NCBI GenBank assembly: GCA_029204225.1
Contig: CM055098.1
Location: 2,045,106 to 2,109,105 of the forward strand
Source of the DNA: Diphasiastrum complanatum
Taxonomy: Eukaryota > Streptophyta > Lycopodiopsida > Lycopodiales > Lycopodiaceae
Reading direction: 5' to 3'
Length of the DNA stretch: 64,000 bases
In this document: in pieces, positions 45,810 through 55,895 of the stretch
Position numbering within the stretch: the first letter of the stretch is position 1
How the letters are laid out: every line of letters begins with the position of its first letter
Notes under the pieces: model-generated
The model's input: the letters and a program-made list of their open reading frames with translations, nothing else
Databases searched by the model: none
Told to the model about the DNA's origin: nothing
Translations under genes and position numbers: made by a program

Positions 45810-45821
45810 GCTCTGATACCA
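45810..45821 (-). other. E primer-binding site
   Basis: GCTCTGATACCA on the plus strand, the exact complement of TGGTATCAGAGC, adjoining the 5' LTR. Confidence 0.95.
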
Positions 45822-46606
45822 TGTGCAAAAAGTAGAAAAAGGACCAAGAGTGAATCCTAATCTGATCCTCAAGAGGGATTGGTTGTCAGATTACTTGATC
45901 TATCAATCTACTTCAGATTAAGATCAATCTAGATCAATTCTAGACACAAAATCCTAACAAGAACAATCATTAATTGAAGGTAAGTGTACTTTATGGTTTC
46001 ACACGTGTGAAACACTGTCTGAGTACGGACTCCAACCTGAAAATCAAGTACACATTGATAGAACCTCAAAACAATCAAAACAAATGTAGACAAATGGAGA
46101 GAATCACTCAAAATTGCTTCCAAAACCAAGATTGGTGGGAGCTCGTGGTACTGATCATCCCTCTTATCCCACATGTGTGAAGGTGCTTTGTCATATGATG
46201 ATTCATCATGCAAAACTGACACTTGGACAAAACCTTCTATTTTGAGCACTTTGGTTCCATTTTCCTTCTATATGGAGATCTACTTGGAAATCTTCTATAA
46301 TTCAAAATTCGCCTACTTCAGCTTATTCCACACATGTGAGCTGTCCTCTACACATGGGATATGACACCTAACCAAAGGATGTGGCTCATGCAATCAATAG
46401 ATTAATGCCATGTGTCATATGTCTAGAAAACTAGTTTTTGGCCTTTTTAGCCACTAGAACTTGAATTAAATCATATGTACATCCTATATGATTATGGTAC
46501 ATGACAAGTACACTAGTTTCACACGTGGGAACAGGCTCCACACATGTGTGTTTATCTATATACAAGATTTTTGGCCTCTACCAAGCTTATTTTTGCATTT
46601 TTCACA
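45822..46606 (-). repeat. E 5' LTR lacking the TATA region
   Basis: 785 bp. Relative to the 3' LTR it lacks 48 bp between GATTGGTG and GAGCTCG, which in the 3' copy contain the only TATATATA of the LTR. CACACGTGTG at 46000-46009 and GTACGG at 46024-46029 remain. Confidence 0.9.
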
Positions 46607-47330
46607 GTTTTGAAGCTAAATGTCTCCAATGAAGTCCTAAGAGAGATTAGTTCTTGTGTCAATGCTCAAGAAGCATGGAGTACACTTCAATCTATTTACG
46701 AGTCTAAAAACACTTCTAGAATCCTTACTCTAAGAAATATGATCTTTCAAATTTTTCAAAGAAAGGATGAAAGTGCTTCATCCTATGTTTCTAGAGTTAA
46801 GGATCTCCATAAAGATCTTTGTTGCATAGATGATTCTATCAAATCCAAGGAAATAGTTCAAGTTATCTTGAATGGACTAAGTGAAGATTTTGATACCATT
46901 GTCCAATCTTATGCAATTAAAGAGGACTTACCCTCTTTAGAAGCCTTGCAAGGAGTCTTGATAGCCGAGGAGTATAGGCATCAAACTCGAATTGCAAGAT
47001 TTGAGAGATTATCTCTCAAAGATGGAGGAAGTGATCAAGCACTCCTCACCAAATCCAAGGAGAAGAGAAAAGACAAGAAGAATGGCAAGAGCACCAAGGA
47101 CAACACAAGAGCAATGGAGAAGACATCCGAGGAGGAAGCAAGCTCATCCAATGTGAAGACAAGGTTACTTGTTTCTCATGTGGCAAAAAGGGGCATTTTG
47201 CCTCTCAATGCTACAAAAGGAAAAAGCAAGCCAACATCACTTGTGAAGATGAATCTCCTTGTGACAAAGAAGATTCACTTATGATGTCTAACTTCTCATC
47301 TTCATCTTTCAAGCATTCTAATGTATAGTG
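46607..47330 (+). pseudogene. Copia F gag, second part
   Basis: LNVSNEVLREISSCVNAQEA, KNTSRILTLRNMIFQIFQRK, VILNGLSEDFDTIVQSYAIK then a Lys-rich stretch. The zinc knuckle is readable after a frameshift near 47160 as CFSCGKKGHFASQC-like bases. The frame ends at a stop near 47283. Confidence 0.85.
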
Positions 47331-48400
47331 GCTAGATAGTGGTGCCTCATCCCACATGAGTAGTGATAAAAACTCTTTTTGTAGTCTTGTACCATACAAA
47401 GGATCTAGAAGTTGTATCTATGCAGCAAATGATGAGGAATGCATGATAGAAGGCATAGGAAGCATATCTCTAGATAAGCTTGATCTCATTGATGTGCTCT
47501 ATGTTCCTAGTTTGACTATAAATCTAATAAGTGTAGGCCAACTCAATGATGATGGTCTACAAGTAGATTTTAAAGATGGTACTTGCTTGATCATGAAAGA
47601 TGATGATATAATAGCATCATGTTCTCATTTTGGAAGGTTATTCAAGCTTGAGGGAAATGAAAATGCTAATCTTTGCTTGGATATTGTGCTACAAGGAAAG
47701 CTCTCAAGTGAAGATCTATGGCATAGGATGTTGGGCCATCCCAACTCCAAGGCCATGCAATCTATGTGCAAGTTGGAGCTAGCTCATGGTTTGCCTAAAT
47801 CCATGATCAAGGAGCCAAGTCCTTGTGATGCATGTGCATTGGCCAAATCACATGCAAGGCCACATCAAAGATCTACCATCAAGTTCAAAGCACCTTTGGA
47901 ACTCATCCATAGTGACATCCATTTCTCATCCACCAAGAGCAAGGGTGGAGCTACATGTTTTATAACATTTATTGATGATTAATCACGTTTTTGTTGGATT
48001 TACCTATCTTCTAAAGCATTGGCATATGAAACTTTTGTGAAGCTCAAAGCTTTTGTTGAGAATCAACTATCTTGTAAAATTAAAGCTTTGAGAAGTGATA
48101 ATGGAGGTGAATACATCTCCACAAAGTTCATAAACTTTTGTAATGATTCTGGCATTAGAAGAGATTTTACTTGCTCCTACTCTCCTTGATCTAATGGAGT
48201 AGCCGAAAGAAAAAATAGAACCTTGTGAATGTGAAAAGGCACTTAGACTAGAAGCCTCTCTTTCTAAAGATTTTTGGGGAGAAGCAATAGAATGTGCTAA
48301 CTACCTTTGCAATTTTTTGCCAAATCATGCTATAGAAGATATTTCACCTTATGAAAAGTTGTATGGAAGGAAACTCGAGGTCAATCATCTTAGAACATTT
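47331..48400 (+). pseudogene. Copia F protease and integrase
   Basis: Protease: WLDSGASSHMSSDKNSF with catalytic Asp, after a TAG at 47327. VLYVPSLTINLISVGQLND leads to DLWHRMLGHPNSKAMQSM and CDACALAKSHARP (HHCC). Integrase core: LIHSDIHFSSTKSKGGATCF (Asp) followed by a stop at 47980, LRSDNGGEYISTKF (second Asp), SNGVAERKNRT (Glu) after a stop in S-P-stop-S-N, then frameshifts up to 48400. Confidence 0.85.
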
Positions 48401-48402
48401 GG

Positions 48403-50339
48403 ATGTGTATGCTTTTACATGTACCTCTTGAAACAACAAAAAAAGAATATGCTAATGCTCTTAAAGGCATTATGATAGGCTATTTAAGTAGAGCCTATAG
48501 GATTTTTGTTCCATCCACTAATCAAACAATGATAACTAGAGATGTGATCTTCCATGAAGATCGAATGTACATGAAGGACAATGTGCAGGAATCTCAAGAG
48601 CTTATTCATCAAGGAGGAGTCTCTTCATCAAGTATTGATCAAGATGAAAACTTGTTGGGGCCAAGATCACAAGAGAAGCCGAGTCTACCAATGACTCCAA
48701 GAAGATCAACCCGAGAGAGATCCAAGCCTAGAAGACTCACCTACTTGGAAAAAAGCAAACAAGTGGAGGATTCAAGTTCTCTACATGCTTTTCACACTTC
48801 CATTGAAGAACCATCAAGTGTGGAGGAAGCTCTTCATTCAAAGGATTGGATCAAAGCTATGGAGGCTGAGTATGAAGCTTTGATGCAAAATGAGACTTGG
48901 CAACTTGTAGATCCACCTAATGACAAGCATGTCATTGGATGCAAGTGGGTCTATAGAATCAAGCTCAACAATGATGGATCAATCAATAAGTTCAAAGCAA
49001 GGCTTTGTGCTAAAGGCTATGCCCAAATCAAAGGCATAAATTATGAAGAAACCTTTTCTCCCATAGCAAAGATGGTAACCATTAGAATTCTCACCACTAT
49101 TTGTTGCTTTTATGATTGGAAAATGCTTCAACTTGATGTTTCCAATGCTTTCTTGAATGGTTACTTAGAAGAAGAAATATATATGCATCAACCTCCAGGT
49201 TTTGTTGTGAATGGCAAAGCATCAAAAGTATGCTTACTTTTGAAAAGTCTTTATGGCTTGAAACAAGCTCCAAGGGCTTGGTATGAGAGGTTGAACACTT
49301 ATCTTCTTTCTATCGGTTTCAAGATTAGTTCATATGATCTCTTAAATATGTTGGTAATGATATAATCATGTTTCTTATTTATGTAGATGACATTCTATTA
49401 TGTGGAAGCAACATAGATTTACTTGTTGATACCAAGATCTCCCTAGGAAAGGAATTCAAAATGCAAGATCTTGGATTTTTACATCATGTACTTGGATTAG
49501 AGATTAAGATCTCTAAAGACTTAGCTTTCATTTCTCAAGAAAGTTATGTAAGATCTATGCTTAAGAAGTTTAAAATGCAAGATTGTAAAAGAATAGGTAC
49601 TCCTATGGAGTCTAATGTTAAAGACACTAAAACTTGTGATGAAGCATCCTTTGAGGACATCACACTTTTTAGAAGTCTAATAGGCTCTTTAATATGGATC
49701 ACTATCACTAGGGCCGATCTTAGTTTTAGTGTGCACAAGCTTAGTCAAAGCATGAAAAATCCAAAGATCCATGATTGGAAAAAGGGAAAGAGGATCTTAA
49801 GATATGTTGCATCCACTCAAGACTATGGACTTTGTTTTAAAAGACATTATCTAAGTCTTATTGCCTTTTCAGATTCGGATTTTGCAGGTGATAAGGTGGA
49901 TAGAAAGTCCACAAGTTCTTACACAATATTTTTGGGAGGTAATCTTGTCTCTTTGAAATCTAAGAAGCAAGACACTATCTCTTTATCTTCATGTGAAGCT
50001 GAGTACAAGGCTTTGACCATCACAACAAAGGAAGTCATTTGGATCAAAAGACTACTAGTGGAGCTCGGGATCATTCAAGAGGAGGAAATACCTTGCATCA
50101 AATGTGATAGCATCTCGGCCCAATATCTTGCAAGTAATCCAATCTTCCATGCAATAAGTAAACACATAGAGGTAGCACACCACTATGTAAGAGAAAAAGT
50201 TATGAATGGTGAGATTATCCTTGAGCATGTATCAACTTCAAATTGTTATGCAGATTTGCTCACCAAGCCTCTAGCTAAGAAGGACTTTGAAAAACATAGA
50301 TCAAACCTTGGCTTGATCTCCAAGTCCTTAGTATTGTAA
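48403..50339 (+). pseudogene. Copia F reverse transcriptase and RNase H (one frameshift)
   Basis: The best-preserved RT in the window. Integrase C-terminus GIMIGYLSRAYRIF, linker TPRRSTRERSKPRRLTYLEK, RT: EALMQNETWQLVDPP, GCKWVYRIKLNNDGS, INYEETFSPIAKMVTIR, LQLDVSNAFLNGYLEEEIYM and KSLYGLKQAPRAWYERLN. A single frameshift near 49350 is followed by FLIYVDDILLCGSN (YVDD), DLGFLHHVLGLEIKI and EASFEDITLFRSLIGSL. RNase H: FSDSDFAGDKVDRKSTSS, SSCEAEYKALTI, KCDSISAQYLAS, ending SNLGLISKSLVL at 50339. A purine tract AAGGAGGAG follows. Confidence 0.9.
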
Positions 50340-50364
50340 ATATTATTTTCATTTTAAGGAGGAG

Positions 50365-50920
50365 TGTAAAAATATCGTAAAATTAAAATAATATTTAACT
50401 TGGAGATTCAAGTTTTGGGGTTTGTCCAAACTTGAGGTAGACTAGTCTAGTAACTTTCCAAGTTGAGTCAAGGTAGATTTTTAGTCTCCATAGTGATGTG
50501 TAGGTCTAGAACCTATCAAGAAGCATGTGAGGCTACTCTTGTAGGTCAAGGATTCTCAAAAAGAGAGATTCTCAAGTCTTATCCATTTCTCTTTTTGTCA
50601 TCCAGTAGAGAGGTAGAGGCAATGTGGCATCTAGGTTGCTTTCTCTCTCCACGAGTTCTAAAAGGCCTCTTGTATTATAAATAAGGTGGCTTTGTATCTC
50701 AAGAAACACTTCTTCAAGTAAAGCTTCCAATTGATCCATTGGAGGTGTAATGATAGTTAGATTGTGATGAATGCTCTTGCCTTCTTGCTAACAGCTTGCC
50801 AATGTTTTCCATCTCTTTGTTTTTGGAATAGAAGCTAGTTTAGTGTGCAAACATTCATTTCCTTGATCCTTGTACTTGCAGCTGGTTCACACGTGTGAAA
50901 AAGTTCTCAAAAATCCAGCA
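50365..50920 (+). repeat. Copia F 3' LTR
   Basis: 556 bp from TGTAAAAATATCG after the purine tract to AATCCAGCA. TATAAATA at 50676-50683, CACACGTGTG at 50888-50897. The right end abuts the G-family LTR at a shared CCAGCATG, so it is inferred from the CA and the change of similarity. Confidence 0.7.
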
Positions 50921-51204
50921 TGTAATAAGGAAGTAGACTCAACTTTCTTGCCCTAATGTGAAAACCCTAGCCTAGATCCAAGAGTCATGCTTGGTAGGTA
51001 CAAATCTCATCATAAATTATGGTCTAGATCCTACAAAGTAGGAATCACTACCAAATGGACACAACCACTCCTCTTGACTCGTGGTAACCTACTTTAGGTG
51101 TGTTACAAGTGGCACTTTGGCCATTCAAATAACTAACAAACAATATTGACAAAATGTACAATATTCTACATGGCTAGATTTGCCAATGTAGGCAATTTTT
51201 CACA
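50921..51204 (-). repeat. Copia G 3' LTR, truncated
   Basis: Reverse-complement similarity to the first 280 bp of the N3 LTR: ends TGCCAATGTAGGCAATTTTT then CACA, with blocks GTAATAAGGAAGT, ATGCTTGGTAGGTA and TCTACATGG. The rest is missing at the F LTR junction. Confidence 0.8.
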
Positions 51205-53055
51205 CTCCTCCTCAAATCTAGCCTTGGAAACCACAATGCTTTTATCAATCACTCCAATTGAGAATCTAAGCTTGACAAATGAATCTTTAGGTAAAAATTT
51301 AGTAAACAAATCAGCCAAGCAACTTGATGATGGCACATGTTGGAGCTTGATCTCTTTGGCTTGCACTTTCTCCCTTACGAAATGATGAGCAATCTCGATG
51401 TGTTTGCTCCTTGCATGGAGTGTAGGATTAGTTGAAAGTGATTGGTCTGATTGGTTGTCACAATAGATGATAGGGATCTCCTCCTCCATGACATGAAGCT
51501 CCACCAATAGCCTTTTGAGACACAAGACCTCCTTGCATGTTTCTGTGGAAGATAAGGAGATGGTATCTTGCTTTTTGGAAAGCCATGATACTACTCCATC
51601 ACATAGAAAGTTGGCAAAAGCACTTGTTGATATTCTATCCACTTTGTCACCTGCAAAATCCGAGTCCCTATAGGCTCTTAAGCCAAGATTAGTCCCTCTA
51701 TACAAAATGCTAAAATTCTTAGTAGATGAAATGTATTTAAGATCTCTTTTGGCCATCTTCCAATGTGAAACTAGAAGACTTTGCATGAATTGGCTTAACT
51801 TTCCAACACTATAACTAAGATCAGGTCTAGTTATAGTTAAATAGTTCAAAGAGCCAATAAACCTTTTATATAATGTGATGTCCTCAAAGGATGCTTCATC
51901 ACAACCAATAGATGCTTTTACATGTTGCTCCATTGGTGTCTCAATGCCTTTACAATTCTTCATTTCCAAATCTATCTAGGATGGATGTAGCATATTTAGA
52001 TTGAAAATAAAGCTAAAATCACATCCCCTAAAAACCTCTATTCCAAGAATGAAGCTTAATAGGCCGAGATCTACCATCTTAAACTCTTTTGCAAAAGCAA
52101 TTTTTACATCTCTAATTCTATCTAGATCATTACCACTCAAGATAATGTCATCTACATACAAAACAAGAATAATGATCATGCCATCATAAAATCTTAAGTA
52201 CCATGCTCTAGGTGCTTGCTTGAGCCCATAAAGGCTCTTCTTCAAAAAACACACCTTTCCTTCATGCTTTGCGTTAATGAAGCCCTTGGGTTGCCTCATG
52301 TAGATCTCTTCCTCCGAATAACCATTGAGGAATTCATTTGTGATATCAAGTTGAAATAGCTCCCAATTGAAGGTTATAGCAAGACTAATGATCAATCTGA
52401 TAGTAACAAGCTTAGCCACAGGAGCAAAAGTCTCATCATAATCAATGCCTTTGGTTTGTAAAAAACCTTTGGCTACAAGCCTAGATTTATGCTTGCTTAA
52501 TGATCCATCTTGATTATACTTCAATCTAAATACCCACTTGCAATCAAGAGGTTTCTTCCCTTGAGGAAGATCCACAAGATCCCAAGTATGATTCTCAATG
52601 AGAGCATCATACTCTACTTGCATAGCATCCATCCATCTTTTAGATTTACAAGCATCTTCATAGCATGTTGGCTCATCTAACATTGAAGTAGGAAAGGTGT
52701 AATATGTGAAAGATGATGAGCCTTCCCTTTGATTACCTTGACCATCATAGGTGAGCCTCAATGGCTCGGACCTTGCCCTTGTAGATCTTCTTGGAGTTCT
52801 TGGAGTTCTTGCATCTTGAGGTGGATCCTCAAGTTCTTCTTCACTTGGAAGCTCCTGCTCCATCCTAGCATGATCCTTGGAATCAAGATGATTAGTAGCA
52901 TTATCATCCAAATCACAAGCATGTCCTTCATAAAAAATAACTTCCCTACTCACTATCACCTTGCTAGTGATGGGATTGAAGACTCTATAACCTTTTCTAT
53001 TCTCACCATATCCCACAAAGATGCCTTTGATGGATGTTGCATCATCCTTCCTCCT
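51205..53055 (-). pseudogene. Copia G: integrase end, RT and RNase H
   Basis: Minus strand: integrase C-terminus GYGENRKGYRVFNPITSKVI, linker RTPRRSTRARSEPLRLTYD (its remnants are visible in N3), RT EYDALIENHTWDLVDLPQG, GCKWVFRLKYNQDGS-like DCKWVFRLKYNQ, DYDETFAPVAKLVTIRLI, DITNEFLNGYSEEEIYM, KSLYGLKQAPRAWY, a small deletion, then LVLYVDDIILSGND (YVDD). A stop near 51976 precedes RNase H: YRDSDFAGDKVDRIS, LSSTETCKEV (a deletion at the acidic EAEYKA motif), YCDNQSDQSLS, HARSKHIEIAHHFVREKV. gag, protease and most of integrase are replaced by module X3 at 53055. Confidence 0.88.
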
Positions 53056-53616
53056 TTAGGGAATTCCAAAAAGAATTCCACTATCTGACTCAGCAGTGTA
53101 GACTAGATTCTGTCCTTGCAAAATGTTGAAATAACTAGAAAGTTATTCAACCAATGCGCAGTCGTCTGAATGATGGGTTTCGTGATAGCTTCTATCAGGT
53201 AACCATTGTTAGTCCGGATGGGGATTTTTGGTGTGGTTTGGGTGATGAATGGTTTGATCAGAGCTTTGGCATGGCGATGGGAGATGGGAGATGGGTTGAC
53301 GATCACCGAACATAATGCCAACGGTGATCATCGAGTCGGCGTTAATCTTGACCTTGTACGTGGTACCTTGGTACAGGAAGTAGAAACGAGCCTTGTCCTT
53401 GTCCCAGGTGGCGTAAGCGTGAAGGGCGAGGCCCATGTTAATCTCATAATGGAAGAGCGTCGAGTAAAAATCCATTGCTTCAAGGAGGGGGCCGGCTGTC
53501 TGCAGCCATGGTTGGATCAGAGTGTCAGAGGGTAGAGGCCTAATCTGCGTGGCCTCGGGGATGTCACGCTGGATCATCTATTTGGCGCCAGAGTCTTCAG
53601 AGGATGAGGAGGCCAT
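53056..53616 (-). pseudogene. Module X3: X ORF fused to Copia G
   Basis: ATG at 53616, then SEDSGAK and a TAG at the same codon as in X2. It continues IQRDIPEATQIRPLPSDTL, LALHAYATWDKDKARFYFLY, KINADSM, DRQPISH and HAKALIKPFITQTTPKIP, then reads to about residue 180 (LLSQIVEFFLEFPK) before Copia G integrase sequence starts, out of frame, at 53055. An 8-bp duplication of GGGAGATG near 53280 shifts the frame. Confidence 0.7.
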
Positions 53617-54090
53617 GTTAGCAATGATGATTAGTGGTCGAAAAAGTCGGAAAAGTAGAAAAAATGGTGGAAAATAGAAAAAGATGTGGAAACAGTAGAA
53701 AACAAGGAATAATGAGTGTTGGATGACAATGATTGTAGTTCAAAGCACAAATCGGTGTTTAATATGAGCAGATGATAGCTGGTAAGAAGTTTGGTTGAAA
53801 ACAGAGAACTTGAATCTTCAATGGAAATTTTGGCAGAGCTTCGCCAGCAAAGGTGACAAATGACTCGAATTCAGCCCTTATATAGCGGAATTTAGAGTGC
53901 GTATTAGGTGAAATTCACTTTCCCTTGTTCAGTTCCACCCAAATTTTGGCAGGCACCTTCTTCACAAAATTCTAAGACCTCAGGGAAGTCTGCGAGAGTT
54001 CAGAATGTGAATTGACTGCTATGCGAAGGTTTTGCGATTGTTCAAGCTGTTTGCGAGGGTTCAACTACAGGAAGTGATCTCTCGCACAAC
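53617..54090 (-). promoter_or_regulatory. X3 upstream region with TATA box, truncated
   Basis: Matches the ATG-proximal 470 bp of the X2 upstream region. TATA at 53877-53884, 268 bp before the ATG. GCGAGAGTTC at about 53993 and GCGAGGGTTC at about 54052. Cut after TTGTTCTTG, where Copia H gag begins on the other strand. Confidence 0.65.
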
Positions 54091-54640
54091 TTGTTCTTGA
54101 AAGGAAGTAGTGAAAGTGCCCAAAATTATGTCTTTAGGATCAAATCTTTCAATAAGAAGTTGTCTTCTATAGATGATAAAATCAAAGATGGTGAATTAGT
54201 TCAAATCATTTTGAATGGATTAGGAGATGATTATTCCAATCTTGTTCAAACCTTTGCTATTAACTTCAAAGTGTGCTTGTTAGTGAGGAGAGTAGAATGC
54301 TTCATATCAAAAGTAGGATGAGTTCCTTATCTTTGAATGATGGTGATGAAAAAGCTAACTTTTCTTTGAAAGGCAAGAAGAAGAAGTTTCCATCCAAGAA
54401 GACTCAAGACATGGAGATGGAGAACAAAGATGGAGCATCAAGTTCCAAAGGCAAGAGCAAGAAGGACAAGAAGAAGCTAAAGTGTTTCTTTTGTGGATAA
54501 AAGGGACATTTTGCATCCGAGTGCTACAAGAAGAAGAATGCCCAAGAGAAGGACAATCAAGGCAATCTTGTGCTTGAGGAGGAGGAAGAAGGCAACTTTA
54601 TCTTTGATGGTATCCTCACCACAAACATCTAATCAAGACA
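54091..54640 (+). pseudogene. Copia H gag, N-terminus missing
   Basis: Starts mid-gag (SSESAQNYVFRIKSFNKKLS, GELVQIILNGLGDDYSNLVQ), a frameshift near 54270, then LVSEESRMLHIKSRMSSLSL, a Lys-rich stretch, and zinc knuckle CFFCG-stop-KGHFASEC with a TAA replacing Lys. No 5' LTR or leader: those were lost at the junction with X3. Confidence 0.88.
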
Positions 54641-55895
54641 CTTGGTGGATTGATAGTGGGGCAAGCTCTCACATGACTCACCAAAAAGACTATTTTTCTA
54701 ATCTACTTTCTTACAATAGTTCTAAAAGATTTATCTTCACTGCAAGTCATCAAGAATGTGAGATTGTAGGTGTTGGATCCATTTCTTTATGTCTAGGATC
54801 ATCTAAAAAAGTAGATCTAGACAATGTTCTTTATGTACCTTCAATTACAAAGAACTTGTTGAGTGTAGGACAACTTATGGATAGTGGATTAGATGTACAT
54901 TTCAAGCATGTTCTATCTTGAAAGAATTGCTAGTGGTTTCAAGCAAGGGAGTCAAATTGGATGCTAATGTGATGGTTAAAAGTGTGAACATGGCAAGGGA
55001 GGAGCTCACTCAAGTGGAATTATGGCACAAAAGGTTAGGCCATCCTAACTACAAAGCTATGGAGACCATGGTGACAAAGGAGCTAGCAAGAGGACTTCCC
55101 AAAACCATATCCAAGTGTGGCAAGCTTTGTGAAGCTTGTGGACTCTCCAAATCTCATAAGCTTCCTTTCAAGAGATCTTTGATAAGATTTAACTCTCCTC
55201 TTGACCTTATATGCTCGGATGTTCATTCATTTTTCACATGAATCAAATGGTGGAGCTCTTATGTATGTCACTTTTATTGATGATAAATCAAGATACTCTT
55301 GGGTTTATCTCTTGTCTAAGAAAAGTGAAGTTTTTGAGTCCTTTGTAAAGTTCAAAACTCTTGTGGAAAAGCAACTTAATACTAGCTTGAAAGTACTAAG
55401 AAGTGATAATGGAGGGGAGTACATCTCCAATAGGATGAAAGAGTTTTGTGAAACTAATGGCATAAAGAGAGAGTTTACTTGTACATATACTCCACAACAA
55501 AATGGAGTAGCTGAGAGAAAGAATAGGACACTATGTGAGTGTGCTAAAGCTATGAGATTAGATGCATCTCTTCCTATTTCATTTTGGGGAGAAGCTATTT
55601 TATGTGCAAACTTTCTTTGTAATAGAATGACTAATGGTGCTATTAAAGGACTTACACCTTATAAAGTATTGTTTGGCAAAAAGCCAAATCTTAGTGATTT
55701 GAAAGTTTTTGGATGTACTTGTTATGTACATATTCCTTTAGAAACAAGGAAAAAGGAAGATGCCACTTCTTTCAAAGGCATCTTTGTTGGTTATAGTGAA
55801 AGTAAGAAAGCTTATAGGATATATGATCCTATTACAAAAAAGTTGTTGCTAGTAGATATGTACTTTTTGATGAATCTCTCCAAGCCAAAGGAAAG
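54641..55895 (+). pseudogene. Copia H protease and integrase
   Basis: Protease WWIDSGASSHMTHQKDYF with catalytic Asp, VLYVPSITKNLLSVGQLMDS, a shift near 54915, then ELWHKRLGHPNYKAMETM, CEACGLSKSHKLPFKR (HHCC). Integrase core: DLICSDVHS (Asp), LRSDNGGEYISNRM (second Asp), QNGVAERKNRTLCE (Glu). After a frameshift near 55240 the core and C-terminus GIFVGYSESKKAYRIYDP are open to 55899. Confidence 0.88.

Larger units (their letters stand above)
42190..46606 (-). mobile_element. E: non-autonomous Copia element, minus strand, inside F gag
   Basis: 3' LTR 42190-43021 (832 bp) and 5' LTR 45822-46606 (785 bp), ends TGTGAAAAATGC to CTTTTTGCACA, target duplication GTTTT at 42185-42189 and 46607-46611. 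Primer site and purine tract are intact. Apart from one 48-bp deletion the LTRs differ at roughly 20 positions by eye. LTRs are of the H family (57263-58081). No integrase, RT or RNase H is present, so H-type elements are the likely helpers. Confidence 0.93.
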
